In this document: positions 21,121-30,628 of the stretch, one piece after another
How positions within the stretch are numbered: the first letter of the stretch is position 1
Layout: every line of letters starts with the position of its first letter
Assembly (NCBI RefSeq): GCF_014268445.2
Contig: NZ_CP077089.1
Coordinates: 2,101,501-2,165,500, forward strand
Length of the DNA stretch: 64,000 nt
Source: Pseudomonas tensinigenes
GTDB lineage: Bacteria; Pseudomonadota; Gammaproteobacteria; Pseudomonadales; Pseudomonadaceae
Direction of reading: 5' to 3'
Position numbers and translations under genes: made by a program
Notes under the pieces: model-generated
What the model was told of the DNA's origin: nothing
What the model saw: only the letters and a program-made list of their open reading frames with translations
Databases searched by the model: none

Positions 21121-21834
21121 TCAGCTGCCTTTAACGGTTTTACCGTTGACGGTGCCGTCCTGGAGCATGATGTTGTACTCCTTGCCGTCGGTTTCAACCT
21201 GTTGCAGGCGAACCAGCAGGTAATCCCAATCCTTGGCGAACCACAGGACGGTGATGCGCTTGCTTTGTGTCGGGTCGCGTACGCGCTCGACCTTGATCGC
21301 ATCGATCTTGCCAGCCTTGGTTTCGACTTTTTCCGAACCCAGCACGCGGAAGTCATAGGTATCGACTTCGCCGTCATCGACCACTTGATAGCTCATGGTC
21401 TTCTTGCCGGCGGCGACGTCATGCTGCAGCGCCAGTTGATAGGTGGACTTGTCGACCATGCCGCGGTTCAGTGGGATTTTCACCGCGTCGCCACGGTCGG
21501 TGCCAGTGACCATTTTGCTGTTCCAGTCAAAATCCAGATCAGCCTTTTTCGCTTTGCCCAGGCCGCCACGTTCGAAGTGGTAGGACTGCGGCAGCAGGGT
21601 GTCCTTGTCCAGGGTCAGGGTGCTTTCTTCAGTCAGGCTGGCGATCATCATCGAGGCCTTGAAGCTGAGCTTCCAGACGCCGTTGGCTTCCTTGACCAGA
21701 CTGCGCTCGGCGGTGCCGCTCATGGGCAGCTGCTTCCAGTCGGCGGTGTAGCTGGCGGAGAACGGTTGAAGTTCGGCTGCCTGCGCGAAGGGCAGGGCGA
21801 GCAGAGCGCAAGCGAAGAGCAGGGCGCGACGCAT
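21121..21834 (-). CDS. DUF3108 family periplasmic protein
   Basis: A 237-residue protein with a 19-residue signal peptide (cleavage after AQA) and no lipobox. The mature part is predicted to be beta-rich, with FSASYTADWKQLPMSGTAER and VWFAKDWDYLLVRL-type stretches typical of DUF3108. The biochemical role is not known. It begins eight bases after purN with AGGAG in the gap, so it is co-transcribed with purine genes, as in other Pseudomonas. Confidence 0.85.
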   Translation of the reverse strand: MRRALLFACALLALPFAQAAELQPFSASYTADWKQLPMSGTAERSLVKEANGVWKLSFKASMMIASLTEESTLTLDKDTLLPQSYHFERGGLGKAKKADLDFDWNSKMVTGTDRGDAVKIPLNRGMVDKSTYQLALQHDVAAGKKTMSYQVVDDGEVDTYDFRVLGSEKVETKAGKIDAIKVERVRDPTQSKRITVLWFAKDWDYLLVRLQQVETDGKEYNIMLQDGTVNGKTVKGS

Positions 21835-21842
21835 AATATCTC

Positions 21843-22493
21843 CTAGTTTCGAATCAAGTGGCCGCTGGCCGCGAGTAACTGGCCATCCAGTAATGCACCG
21901 TGTTCACCGAGTGCCAGCCTGCCTTCGGCAAACCAGCGTACTGCCATCGGGTAGATCAGGTGCTCCTGAACGTGGACTCGCTGCGCGAGACTCTGCGGCG
22001 TGTCGTGCAACTCTACCGGTAATACTGCCTGTACGACCAGTGGTCCGCCATCGAGTTCCTCGGTGACGAAGTGCACGGAGCAGCCGTGCTCAGTGTCGTC
22101 GGCCTCCAGCGCGCGCTGATGAGTGTGTAACCCTTTGTATTTGGGCAGCAGCGACGGGTGGATGTTGAGCAGGCGACCCTGGTAGTGGCGAACGAAATCA
22201 GCGCTGAGAATGCGCATGAAGCCGGCCAGCACCACGAGTTTCGGTTGGAATTCGTCGATCAGTTCGATCAGGGCAGCATCGAAGGCCTCGCGACCTTCGA
22301 ATGCCTTGTGATCCAGTGAGCGGGTGGCGATACCCGCGTCACTGGCGCGTTGCAGGCCGTAGGCGTCGGCGCGATTGGAAATCACTGCAGCGATGCGGAC
22401 CGGGCTGTCGCCGGTCCGCGTGCTGTCGATCAGAGCCTGCAAGTTACTGCCGGTGCCGGACAACAGCACCACGACATCACAGGTTGCGGACAT
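21843..22493 (-). CDS. purN: Phosphoribosylglycinamide formyltransferase 1
   Basis: PurN (216 residues) uses 10-formyltetrahydrofolate to formylate GAR, the third step of purine synthesis. Visible motifs: VVLLSGTGSNLQALID for phosphate binding; LVVLAGFMRILSADFVRHY; NIHPSLLPKYKGLHTHQ with the catalytic Asn and His; and the aspartate in the HFVTEELDGGP segment. Its start overlaps the purM stop by one base (TAATG), so the two successive pathway enzymes are coupled. Confidence 0.96.
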   Translation of the reverse strand: MSATCDVVVLLSGTGSNLQALIDSTRTGDSPVRIAAVISNRADAYGLQRASDAGIATRSLDHKAFEGREAFDAALIELIDEFQPKLVVLAGFMRILSADFVRHYQGRLLNIHPSLLPKYKGLHTHQRALEADDTEHGCSVHFVTEELDGGPLVVQAVLPVELHDTPQSLAQRVHVQEHLIYPMAVRWFAEGRLALGEHGALLDGQLLAASGHLIRN

Positions 22494-23551
22494 TAATGAG
22501 CCTTAAGGTTCTGCAGATCAACCTGAGCAGCGCCTTCGGCAGCGGCAGCGATCTGACCAATGACCCAAGGCTGTTCGCCGGCGTCACGCAGGGTGTTCAG
22601 CGCAACTTCAACGTGTTCCTGAGCCACGCAGATAACCATGCCAACGCCGCAGTTCAGCACGCGGTGCATCTCGGTTTCGTCAACGTTGCCTTTTTCCTGC
22701 AGCCAGTCGAATACCGCAGGGCGAGTCCAGCTAGCCACGTCAACCACGGCCTGAGCGCCTTTTGGCAGAACGCGCGGGATGTTGTCGAGCAGGCCACCAC
22801 CGGTGATGTGGGCCATGGCTTTGACGGCGCCGGTGTCTTTGATCAGCTTGAGCAGCGGCTTCACGTAGATGCGGGTCGGGGCCATCAGCAGGTCGGTCAG
22901 CGGTTTGCCGTCAAGCTGGGTGTTTTCGATGTCGGCGCCGGACACTTCGATGATCTTGCGGATCAGCGAGTAGCCGTTGGAGTGCGGGCCGGACGATGGC
23001 AGAGCGATCAGCGCGTCACCGGTGGCGACTTTCGAGCCGTCGATGATTTCCGATTTTTCCACGACGCCGACGCAGAAGCCGGCCAGGTCGTAGTCTTCGC
23101 CTTCGTACATGCCTGGCATTTCAGCGGTTTCGCCGCCAACCAGCGAGCAACCCGACAGTTCGCAGCCAGCGCCGATGCCGGTTACCACTTGGGCAGCGGT
23201 GTCGACATTGAGTTTGCCGGTGGCGTAGTAGTCGAGGAAGAACAGTGGCTCAGCGCCGCAAACGACGAGGTCGTTCACGCACATGGCAACCAGGTCGATA
23301 CCGATGCTGTCGTGCTTGTTCAGGTTCAGCGCCAGACGCAACTTGGTGCCGACGCCGTCGGTGCCGGAAACCAGCACTGGCTGCTTGTAGCCGGCCGGGA
23401 TTTCGCAGAGGGCGCCGAAACCGCCCAGGCCGCCCATGACTTCCGGGCGCGCAGTGCGCTTGGCGACGCTCTTGATGCGTTCGACCAATGCTTCACCGGC
23501 GTCGATGTCTACACCGGCGTCCTTGTAGCTCAGGGAGGGTTGCTTGCTCAT
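22493..23551 (-). CDS. purM: Phosphoribosylformylglycinamidine cyclo-ligase (AIR synthetase)
   Basis: PurM (352 residues) closes the imidazole ring of AIR in an ATP-dependent step. Family signatures include [20 protein letters not shown] at the N-terminus, [34 protein letters not shown] and [11 protein letters not shown]. It is the first gene of the leftward purM-purN-DUF3108 operon and is divergent from the DUF2066 gene. Confidence 0.97.
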   Translation of the reverse strand: MSKQPSLSYKDAGVDIDAGEALVERIKSVAKRTARPEVMGGLGGFGALCEIPAGYKQPVLVSGTDGVGTKLRLALNLNKHDSIGIDLVAMCVNDLVVCGAEPLFFLDYYATGKLNVDTAAQVVTGIGAGCELSGCSLVGGETAEMPGMYEGEDYDLAGFCVGVVEKSEIIDGSKVATGDALIALPSSGPHSNGYSLIRKIIEVSGADIENTQLDGKPLTDLLMAPTRIYVKPLLKLIKDTGAVKAMAHITGGGLLDNIPRVLPKGAQAVVDVASWTRPAVFDWLQEKGNVDETEMHRVLNCGVGMVICVAQEHVEVALNTLRDAGEQPWVIGQIAAAAEGAAQVDLQNLKAH

Positions 23552-23924
23552 GATCCAGGCCTTTAGGGGAGGGGATTCAGGGGTAACGACCGAGTTCAGC
23601 GGGAACTTCGAAATCGACGGGGCGATGGCCTCACGCGAGTTTCGAGGTGCCCGGCTGTTGCCGGTCTGCGAAGGCGCGCGATTTTATCAGGCTTGAGGGG
23701 CAGCGGCCATCCTCGCACCGACGGGCAGGGCCATATCTCGGGAAATTTTTTGCAATTGAGCCGTATGAACGCCTGTATAAGGTGGGGCAATTAACCGTCT
23801 ATCGTTATCACTGTGCAAAAACTTACCGCTGTCGTGTGAATGTTTGGTGCTGGCAGATTGTCACAGCCTTGCTCAACCGATTCACGCGGCCTGTTCCAGC
23901 CGCTCCTGTCGACGGGAATTATCC
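23552..23924. other. Divergent promoter region purM / DUF2066
   Basis: A 373-base region without a gene between divergently transcribed operons. On the plus strand TTGCAA (23750-23755) and TGTATA (23774-23779) with an 18-base spacer form a possible sigma-70 promoter for the DUF2066 operon. I see no convincing palindrome for a purine repressor. Short open frames crossing it show no plausible start or composition. Confidence 0.45.
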
Positions 23925-24983
23925 ATGCGTTTTTGTAAATTGTTGTTTGTGGGTTGTTTGTCTCTGATCAGCCTGGCGAGTCACGCCGAAAATCTCAAAG
24001 GCCTTTATCAAGTGCGTGAGCCGGTCAATGGCCAGGCGCCGCAAGAGCGTGATCGTGCCACGCAGGCGGCGCTGGATACGTTGGTGCTGCGTTTGACGGG
24101 CGATCCGAAAGCTGTGCAAAACCCGGGGCTGGCGGCGATTCGCAAGGATCCGCAGCAGATCATCAGTCAATTCGGTTTCGATGCCGGGCCGCCGGAGGTG
24201 CTGAAGGTCGATTTCGATCCGGCAACCACCGAGCAGGCGCTGCGTCGGGCCGGGTTGTCGTTGTGGGGCGCCAGTCGCCCGTCGATCCTGAGTTGGTGGC
24301 TGAACGATTCGGCCGAAGGTTCGAGTCTGGTCGGCGATGGTCAGGCCGCTGCTGCGCCGTTGCGTACGGCCGCGCAACATCGCGGATTGCCATTGCGTTT
24401 GCCGTTGGCAGACCTGAGCGAACAACTGGTTGCCACGGCGCCGGCGCTGGAAGGCACGGATCCGGCACCTTTGCGCGGCGCCTCCGAACGCTACAACGCT
24501 GACGCTTTGCTGGCAGTGCATGCCCGTGAAGAAGGCGGGCAGTGGCAGGCCAAGTGGCACCTGTGGCTGGGCGATCAGAAAGAGGCGGGCAGTGTGCAGG
24601 GCGCCGATCAGGCCGCTGTCGCTGACGCGGTGATGCTGGCGGTGGCTGAGCGACTGGCGCCACGTTTTGTTGCCAAACCCGGTGCTTCGGGGCAGCAGAC
24701 CCTGGAAGTGCAAGGTATGAATCTGGAGCATTACGCGGCGCTGTTGCGGTTACTCGAACCGTTTGGCGTGCGTCTGCAAAGTGTTGATGGCGATCGCATC
24801 GTTTATCGGGTCAATGGCAGTGCCGACCAGATGCGTGCGCAGTTGTCGCTGGCGAAGTTGCAGGAGTTGCCGGCCGAGGCGCCGGCTCCGGTGGCAGTTC
24901 CACAGCCTGCAGTTGCAGGTGCAGCACCGGTCGCGGCTCCGGCCCCGACCCCGGCAGCACCGTCGTTACGGTTTCGCTGGTAA
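23925..24983 (+). CDS. DUF2066 domain-containing exported protein
   Basis: A 352-residue protein with a signal peptide (MRFCKLLFVGCLSLISLASHA, cleaved before ENLKG), then a domain with the DUF2066 pattern LYQVREPV...RDRATQAALDTLVLRLTG. The C-terminal 50 residues are an Ala/Pro-rich tail. The family has no known activity. The start at 23925 is favoured because only it gives a signal peptide; a longer frame begins at 23844. It starts a rightward group with the permease and hda, a conserved gene order opposite purMN. Confidence 0.85.
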   Translation: MRFCKLLFVGCLSLISLASHAENLKGLYQVREPVNGQAPQERDRATQAALDTLVLRLTGDPKAVQNPGLAAIRKDPQQIISQFGFDAGPPEVLKVDFDPATTEQALRRAGLSLWGASRPSILSWWLNDSAEGSSLVGDGQAAAAPLRTAAQHRGLPLRLPLADLSEQLVATAPALEGTDPAPLRGASERYNADALLAVHAREEGGQWQAKWHLWLGDQKEAGSVQGADQAAVADAVMLAVAERLAPRFVAKPGASGQQTLEVQGMNLEHYAALLRLLEPFGVRLQSVDGDRIVYRVNGSADQMRAQLSLAKLQELPAEAPAPVAVPQPAVAGAAPVAAPAPTPAAPSLRFRW

Positions 24984-25017
24984 GTCTTTCCTTATATAGA
25001 AGCATCAGGAGTGGTAA

Positions 25018-26091
25018 ATGGCCGATACGCGGCGTTGGTTCTGGCTCGGTGGGGTAGTCCTGCTTTGCGCGTTTGTATGGTTGCTGCACCCGATCCTCAC
25101 GCCGTTTCTGGTGGCGCTGCTGCTGGCTTATCTGTTCGATCCTCTGGTGGATCGCCTGGAACGGCTCGGTTTGTCGCGTACCTGGGGCGTGATCGCGGTG
25201 TTTGCCCTGTTCACCTTGATCGTCACCGCGCTGTTGCTGGTGTTGGTGCCGATGCTCGCCAAGCAGTTGCTGCGTCTGTACGAACTGGCGCCGCAAATGC
25301 TCGACTGGTTGCAGCACACGGCGTTGCCGTGGGCGCAGGCGAAGCTGGGGCTGTCGGATGGTTTCTGGAAGTTCGACAAGGTCAAGGCAGCGATCAGCGA
25401 ACACATGGGCCAGACCACCGATATCGTCAGCGTGGTACTGAGTCAGGCGACGGCGTCGAGCCTGGCGCTGATTGGCTGGCTGGCCAATCTGGTGCTGATC
25501 CCGGTAGTAAGTTTCTACCTGCTGCGCGACTGGGATGTGATGATGGCCAAGATCCGCAGCCTGCTGCCGCGTGATCGGGAAGAGACCATCGTATCGCTGG
25601 CCGGTGAGTGTCATGAGGTGCTGGGTGCGTTTGTTCGCGGTCAGTTGCTGGTGATGGTGGCGCTGGGCGTGATCTACGCAGCGGGCCTGATGATTGTCGG
25701 GCTGGAGTTGGGGCTGTTGATCGGTCTGATCGCGGGTCTGGCGGCGATCGTGCCGTACATGGGCTTCGTGATCGGTATTGGCGCTGCGCTGATTGCCGGG
25801 TTGTTCCAGTTCGGTGGCGATCTGTACCCGATGGTCGGGATCGTCGCGGTGTTCATGGTCGGTCAGGCGCTGGAAGGCATGGTGCTGACCCCGCTGCTGG
25901 TGGGCGATCGCATCGGTCTGCACCCGGTGGCGGTGATCTTCGCGATTCTGGCCGGCGGCGAGCTGTTCGGTTTCACTGGTGTGCTGTTGGCGTTGCCTGT
26001 GGCTGCGGTGATCATGGTGCTGGTGCGCCATGTGCACGATTTGTACAAGGACTCTGACATCTATAGTGGTATGGACGAGCCGGAGTTGTAA
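25018..26091 (+). CDS. AI-2E family (PerM-type) membrane permease
   Basis: A membrane protein of 357 residues with about seven to eight hydrophobic segments and a soluble helical region at about 85-140, typical of the AI-2E/PerM family. Recognisable stretches are HPILTPFLVALLLAYLFDPLVDRLER at the N-terminus and LGLLIGLIAGLAAIVPYMGF in the C-terminal bundle. Members export autoinducer-2 or act as Na+/H+ or other transporters; the substrate here is unknown. AGGAG precedes the ATG; spacing to DUF2066 is 34 bases. Confidence 0.88.
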   Translation: MADTRRWFWLGGVVLLCAFVWLLHPILTPFLVALLLAYLFDPLVDRLERLGLSRTWGVIAVFALFTLIVTALLLVLVPMLAKQLLRLYELAPQMLDWLQHTALPWAQAKLGLSDGFWKFDKVKAAISEHMGQTTDIVSVVLSQATASSLALIGWLANLVLIPVVSFYLLRDWDVMMAKIRSLLPRDREETIVSLAGECHEVLGAFVRGQLLVMVALGVIYAAGLMIVGLELGLLIGLIAGLAAIVPYMGFVIGIGAALIAGLFQFGGDLYPMVGIVAVFMVGQALEGMVLTPLLVGDRIGLHPVAVIFAILAGGELFGFTGVLLALPVAAVIMVLVRHVHDLYKDSDIYSGMDEPEL

Positions 26092-26297
26092 TCGGGCAGG
26101 GCAGCCCGGCGAACAGCCGGGTTGGCCCGTGTCCTGCAGGCGCTGGCGCCAAAGAATCTGTCATAAAACCAGTGTGTTAACGCAAACCTTTGATTTTGCT
26201 TGGACTCTGTCGCATTGTGCGCTCAGCTTCACGGGTATAAACTTCGCAAACTTTACACAGAGGCCACTAACGGTTCCTTGAGAACTGTTCAGTCAGC

Positions 26298-27002
26298 ATG
26301 AAACCGATTCAGCTGCCCCTAGGTGTGCGTCTGCGTGACGACGCCACCTTCATCAATTACTACCCAGGCGCCAATGCCGCTGCACTCGGCTATGTCGAGC
26401 GTCTATGCGAAGCCGACGCCGGCTGGACAGAAAGCCTGATCTACCTGTGGGGCAAACACGGCGTAGGGCGTACGCATCTGTTGCAGGCGGCATGTCTGCG
26501 TTTCGAGCAGATGGGTGAGCCGGCGGTGTACTTGCCGTTGGCCGAATTGATGGATCGCGGCGTCGAAATCCTCGATAACCTCGAACAGTACGAACTGGTT
26601 TGCCTGGATGACTTGCAGGTGATTGCCGGCAAGGCTGACTGGGAAGAGGCGATGTTTCACCTGTTCAACCGTCTGCGTGACAGCGGTCGGCGTCTGCTGA
26701 TCGCCGCTTCTACCTCTCCGCGTGAACTGCCGGTCAAACTGGCTGACTTGAAATCGCGCCTGACCCTGGCGCTGATTTTCCAGATGCGTCCGCTCTCCGA
26801 CGAAGACAAATTGCGCGCCCTGCAATTGCGCGCATCGCGTCGCGGTCTGCACCTGACCGATGAAGTCGGGCATTTTATTTTGACTCGCGGCACCCGCAGC
26901 ATGAGTGCGCTATTCGACTTGCTTGAACAGCTCGATCAGGCCTCGTTGCAGGCTCAACGCAAGCTGACCATTCCCTTCCTGAAGGAAACGCTAGGCTGGT
27001 AA
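26298..27002 (+). CDS. hda: DnaA regulatory inactivator Hda
   Basis: Hda (234 residues) is a DnaA-like AAA+ protein that, with the DNA-loaded sliding clamp, stimulates ATP hydrolysis by DnaA and so prevents over-initiation. The sequence starts MKPIQLPLGVRLRD, containing a QLPLG clamp-binding motif, then has a Walker A variant GKHGVGRTHLL, Walker B LVCLDDLQVI, and an arginine-finger region LKSRLTLALIFQM. It lacks the C-terminal DNA-binding domain of DnaA, as expected. A 206-base gap separates it from the permease gene. Confidence 0.95.
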   Translation: MKPIQLPLGVRLRDDATFINYYPGANAAALGYVERLCEADAGWTESLIYLWGKHGVGRTHLLQAACLRFEQMGEPAVYLPLAELMDRGVEILDNLEQYELVCLDDLQVIAGKADWEEAMFHLFNRLRDSGRRLLIAASTSPRELPVKLADLKSRLTLALIFQMRPLSDEDKLRALQLRASRRGLHLTDEVGHFILTRGTRSMSALFDLLEQLDQASLQAQRKLTIPFLKETLGW

Positions 27003-27161
27003 CGGCGCGGCTTTCAGCGCGTTTCGGCATATTTAAGGCGCCAGAAAAATCCGCTTTCCTGCACGGTATGCAGGCCGCGTATCGGTTCAAATGGGCTTAA
27101 GCGCTTAGATGTAAACGAGAAACCGAGAAGTCACAAAAAGATCGATTGAATTTGCAAATGA

Positions 27162-27205
27162 GGCTGATAGCGGGCATAGTCTCGGCTTCTTTACAACTAT
27201 CAGCC
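27162..27205 (+). promoter_or_regulatory. Inverted repeat in the leader of the first NlpC/P60 gene
   Basis: GGCTGATAG at 27162-27170 and CTATCAGCC at 27197-27205 form a nine-base-pair perfect stem with a 26-base loop, ending 12 bases before the chosen start codon, which itself lacks a good ribosome site. It could be an RNA control hairpin. Role is inference. Confidence 0.35.
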
Positions 27206-27217
27206 ACGGTCGTGCCC

Positions 27218-27835
27218 ATGCTAAAGCGCTTCGCACCCCTCGTGCCTCTCGCACTCGTCACCCTGTTGTACGGTTGTGCTGCTCATTCTCCAGTTCAAGA
27301 GCAGCCTCAACAGGTTAAAAATTCTGCCACGGCTCAGTCTTCCGTTATTTACCAGGAAGAGCTGGACACCGAAAAAGAACTCAACGAATTCAATGGCAAG
27401 AAGCCTTATCAGCTTCCTGTTCTGGCCGACAGCATCCTCGAACGCGGCATGTCCCTGATCGGTACCCGTTACCGTTTCGGCGGTACCTCTGAAGCCGGTT
27501 TTGATTGCAGCGGTTTCATCGGTTATCTGTTCCGCGAAGAAGCCGGCATGAACCTGCCACGCTCCACTCGCGAAATGATCAACGTGGATGCACCGCTGGT
27601 CTCGCGCAGCAACCTTGAGCCGGGCGATCTGCTGTTCTTCGCCACCAATGGTCGTCGCGGTCGTGTCAGTCACGCCGGGATCTACCTCGGTGACAACCAG
27701 TTCATCCACTCCAGCAGTCGTCGCAGCGGCGGTGTTCGCATCGACAGCCTGGGTGACAGCTACTGGAGCAAGACCTTCATCGAAGCGAAACGCGCTCTGG
27801 CCAACGCTCCGACTGTAGTCACTGCTCGCAAGTAA
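27218..27835 (+). CDS. NlpC/P60 (C40) peptidoglycan peptidase lipoprotein, first copy
   Basis: A 205-residue outer-envelope enzyme: lipoprotein signal with lipobox LYGC (C20), a linker of about 55 residues, and an NlpC/P60 domain with catalytic C97 in GFDCSGFIGY, H152 in VSHAGIYLG and H164 as third residue. Such enzymes cut D-gamma-glutamyl-diaminopimelate bonds in the cell wall. The start at 27218 places the signal peptide properly; an upstream ATG at 27158 would put 20 extra residues ahead of it. Paired with a similar gene 220 bases downstream. Confidence 0.88.
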   Translation: MLKRFAPLVPLALVTLLYGCAAHSPVQEQPQQVKNSATAQSSVIYQEELDTEKELNEFNGKKPYQLPVLADSILERGMSLIGTRYRFGGTSEAGFDCSGFIGYLFREEAGMNLPRSTREMINVDAPLVSRSNLEPGDLLFFATNGRRGRVSHAGIYLGDNQFIHSSSRRSGGVRIDSLGDSYWSKTFIEAKRALANAPTVVTARK

Positions 27836-27923
27836 TCCCCCGTTGTCGCTGCGTTCGCGGCGACAATCAGGCTTCCGGTAACGGAGTAGACCTAGACTTT
27901 ACAAGGTGAAGTTAAAGTCTTAC

Positions 27924-27951
27924 TTGAAGTTTGCCGCGTAGCCGCTAGAAT
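27924..27951 (+). promoter_or_regulatory. Predicted sigma-70 promoter for the second NlpC/P60 gene
   Basis: TTGAAG at 27924-27929 and TAGAAT at 27946-27951 with a 16-base spacer. Transcription would start near 27958, only about 14 bases ahead of the hairpin at 27972. Confidence 0.5.
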
Positions 27952-27971
27952 CCTGTATCTATATTGATGGC

Positions 27972-28008
27972 AAACCGCCTGCGTGCTCACGCAGGCGGTT
28001 TTGTTTTC
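27972..28008 (+). terminator. Terminator-like hairpin in the leader of the second NlpC/P60 gene
   Basis: A perfect 14-base-pair stem (AAACCGCCTGCGTG with CACGCAGGCGGTTT) with a two-base apex, followed by TTTGTTTT. It can end the transcript of the first peptidase gene, but because a promoter sits just upstream and the next start is 47 bases downstream it may also attenuate that gene. Confidence 0.75.
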
Positions 28009-28054
28009 TGTCCTCCGGCAGAAAAAGCCGCAGCCAGATCAGGATGTTCTGCTT

Positions 28055-28591
28055 ATGACGATGTCGGCCCGCCTCACCTTGATCTTCTTCGCAGCGCTGC
28101 TCAGCGCCTGCGCCAGTCGCACACCGCCTCCTGCGCCGGTGGTTCGCGCGCCGGTCGTGTTCGGCCCCTCCCAAGCTTTTTCACCGGCTGCTGAAGACGT
28201 GCTGTTTCGCGCGCTCGGTCTGGTCGGCACGCCTTATCGCTGGGGCGGCAACACGCCGGATTCGGGGTTTGATTGCAGCGGGCTGATCGGTTTTGTCTAC
28301 CGTGATGCGGCGGGCATCTCTTTGCCGCGTTCGACGCGTGAGCTGATCGTTATGCAGGCGCCGAATGTCGGCAAGGAAGGCTTGCAGACCGGCGACCTGA
28401 TCTTCTTCGCCACCAATGGCGGTTCGCAGGTCAGTCATGCGGGAATTTACGTCGGCGAAGGGCGCTTTGTGCATGCGCCGGCCACGGGCGGCACGGTCAA
28501 GCTCGACAGCCTGTCGAAGGCGTATTGGCAAAAGGCTTATCTGAGTGCCAAGCGGGTGTTGCAGCCGGAGCATCTGGCGCATAACCCGTAG
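28055..28591 (+). CDS. NlpC/P60 (C40) peptidoglycan peptidase lipoprotein, second copy
   Basis: A 178-residue paralogue of the preceding peptidase: lipobox LSAC (C19), short Pro-rich linker, and catalytic C74 (GFDCSGLIGF), H128 (VSHAGIYVG) and H140. The catalytic core is very similar to the first copy (PRSTREL..., DLIFFATNG), while the linker is shorter by about 20 residues. ATG 28055 is chosen for the signal peptide; the longer frame reads into the hairpin. A collapsed REP follows the stop. Confidence 0.88.
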   Translation: MTMSARLTLIFFAALLSACASRTPPPAPVVRAPVVFGPSQAFSPAAEDVLFRALGLVGTPYRWGGNTPDSGFDCSGLIGFVYRDAAGISLPRSTRELIVMQAPNVGKEGLQTGDLIFFATNGGSQVSHAGIYVGEGRFVHAPATGGTVKLDSLSKAYWQKAYLSAKRVLQPEHLAHNP

Positions 28592-28614
28592 TAAAAATCG
28601 CAGCAATCCTAATG

Positions 28615-28642
28615 TGGGAGCGAGCAGGCTCGCTCCCACAGT
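28615..28642. repeat. Collapsed REP element (family A)
   Basis: A 28-base near-perfect palindrome: TGTGGGAGCGAGC and its complement separated by two bases. It looks like a REP doublet that has lost its middle. It lies between convergent genes and would form a strong RNA hairpin on either strand. Confidence 0.85.
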
Positions 28643-28663
28643 TGTTTCAGGTCACATTCAGCA

Positions 28664-29977
28664 TCACTTCGTGGCCGACACTCGCCACACCTTGTTACCA
28701 ACATCATCCGCCACCAGCAAGCCACCTTGCTGATCGATCACCACGCCCACCGGCCGACCCAAAGCATTCTCGTCCTTGTCGAGGAACCCGGTCAGCACAT
28801 CCACCGGTGTGCCGCTCGGCTTGCCACCGGTAAACGGCACGAAAATCACTTTGTAGCCACTGTGCGGTTTGCGATTCCACGAGCCGTGCTGGCCGATAAA
28901 CGCGCCTTCCTTGAACTGCGCCGGCAGGTTGTTGCCCTCGGCGAAGCTCAGGCCCAGCGAGGCGGTGTGTGGCCCGACCGCGTAATCCGGGGCGATGGCC
29001 TTGGCCACCAGGTCGGGGTTTTGCGGCGAAACGCGCACATCGACATGCTGACCGTAGTAACTGAACGGCCAGCCATAGAAACCACCGTCCTTCACGGAAG
29101 TGATGTAGTCCGGCACCAGATCACTGCCGATCTCGTCGCGCTCGTTGACCGCCGTCCACAGCGCGCCACTTTTCGGTTCCCAGGCCAGGCCATTGGGGTT
29201 GCGGATGCCCGAAGCGAAGATCCGGTGATTACCGGTCGCCCGATCGACTTCCCAGATCGCCGCGCGACCTTCTTCTTTATCCAGGCCATTTTCGCCGACG
29301 TTGCTGTTCGAGCCGACCGTGACGTACAGCTTGCTGCCGTCTTTGCTGGCGATGACGTTTTTCGTCCAGTGGTGATTCAGTGTGCCGCCGGGCAAATCGA
29401 CCACCTTGATCGGCTGCGACTTGATCTCGGTCGCGCCGGGTTCGTAGTTGAAGCGCAGCAGGCGATCAGTGTCAGCGACGTAAAGATCATTGCCGACCAA
29501 AGTCATGCCGAACGGCGAGTTGAGGTTCTGCAGGAACACCGTCCGCGTTTCGGCAACGCCATCATGATCGGCGTCACGCAGCAAGGTGATGCGGTTCGGG
29601 CTCGGCACGCCAGCGCCGGCCTTGCCCATGACTTTCTTCATCACCCAGCCACGAATTCCACTGCTGTCATCAGGCTTGGGTGGGGCATTGGTTTCTGCCA
29701 CCAGCACGTCGCCGTTGGGCAACACATAGAGCCAGCGCGGATGGTCGAGGCCTTCGGCGAATGCCGCCACCTGGGTACCGGCGGCCGCTGTCGGTTTGCC
29801 ACCCTCGGGCCAGCCGATCGCCGGGGCGATGTTCACCGTCGGAATCAGGGTCTTGTTCGGTTCGGGCAGTTTTGGTGACGGGCCGGTGCCGTCGGAGACT
29901 TGCAGGCTGGAGGTTTCACCGCAGGCGGCGAGTCCTCCGGCGAAGGCGATGACAAAAACGAGCTGGGGCTTGCGCAT
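28664..29977 (-). CDS. Sorbosone dehydrogenase family (PQQ-dependent sugar dehydrogenase-like) lipoprotein
   Basis: A 437-residue predicted lipoprotein (signal with LAAC, C19) carrying a six-bladed beta-propeller of the soluble glucose/L-sorbosone dehydrogenase type. Seen: [43 protein letters not shown] and [20 protein letters not shown], where the conserved His and Arg residues line the PQQ site in homologues. It would oxidise a sugar or related alcohol in the periplasm, but substrate and cofactor use are unproven. Monocistronic; convergent with the NlpC gene. Confidence 0.87.
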   Translation of the reverse strand: MRKPQLVFVIAFAGGLAACGETSSLQVSDGTGPSPKLPEPNKTLIPTVNIAPAIGWPEGGKPTAAAGTQVAAFAEGLDHPRWLYVLPNGDVLVAETNAPPKPDDSSGIRGWVMKKVMGKAGAGVPSPNRITLLRDADHDGVAETRTVFLQNLNSPFGMTLVGNDLYVADTDRLLRFNYEPGATEIKSQPIKVVDLPGGTLNHHWTKNVIASKDGSKLYVTVGSNSNVGENGLDKEEGRAAIWEVDRATGNHRIFASGIRNPNGLAWEPKSGALWTAVNERDEIGSDLVPDYITSVKDGGFYGWPFSYYGQHVDVRVSPQNPDLVAKAIAPDYAVGPHTASLGLSFAEGNNLPAQFKEGAFIGQHGSWNRKPHSGYKVIFVPFTGGKPSGTPVDVLTGFLDKDENALGRPVGVVIDQQGGLLVADDVGNKVWRVSATK

Positions 29978-30043
29978 TGCTGATCTTCCCTATGAATGCA
30001 TTCCTAATCATAGAGGAGGGCGCAAGCCCGATGGTTCAACTGC

Positions 30044-30628
30044 TCAGCCGCGGGCTTCCTTGAACAGTACGGCGATGCCCGGGTGATAGTTGCCCGCTTC
30101 GCTGCGTAACTTGCGGTAGGCGTAGGGGAAATACCAGGCGACGGCGCAGGTGTGTTCCTTTTGCAGGTCGTCGACCATGTCCTGCAGCTCTTCGGGGCTG
30201 GCGCTGTGCTGAGCTTTTTGCGGGGCGACAAACAGGCAGCCAAGCTTGAGATCGCTGGCGTAGCTGATGCGCTTGGCGTCGTTAGTGATATCCAGCAGGG
30301 CTTGAGTCAGATTCAGGTTGGTAACCTTTGGCCAGCGCTGGGTGGCCTGGATAAAGGCGCGGTCTTCGGCACCGGCGAGAAACAGATCGGCGCGGGCATT
30401 GCGCTCGCCTTCTTCATTCTGTTTGCGCGTGGCAGTGTCGTTCAAAGTGACCAGTTCGGCCATCCAGGCCGCCGCCGAGAGCAATCCGAGATTGGCTTTC
30501 TCGTCATGCCAGTAAGGGGTGTCGCTGTCGCCGCGCACGGCGTTGTAGCGGTCGATACAGTCAAACCAGCGTTCAAGCACCGGGCGCAGAAATTCCAGGC
30601 GCGGGTTGCTGATGATCATGCCTTGCAT
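30044..30628 (-). CDS. Conserved hypothetical protein
   Basis: A 194-residue soluble protein with no signal peptide or membrane segment; I do not recognise its family. Notable stretches are RLEFLRPVLERWFDCIDRYNA, SAAAWMAELVTLNDTATRKQN and CAVAWYFPYAYRKLRSEAGNYHPG. It is rich in aromatic residues and reads as mixed alpha/beta. The start at 30628 has AGGA eight bases upstream. It stands alone, divergent from the cobalamin operon. Confidence 0.75.
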   Translation of the reverse strand: MQGMIISNPRLEFLRPVLERWFDCIDRYNAVRGDSDTPYWHDEKANLGLLSAAAWMAELVTLNDTATRKQNEEGERNARADLFLAGAEDRAFIQATQRWPKVTNLNLTQALLDITNDAKRISYASDLKLGCLFVAPQKAQHSASPEELQDMVDDLQKEHTCAVAWYFPYAYRKLRSEAGNYHPGIAVLFKEARG

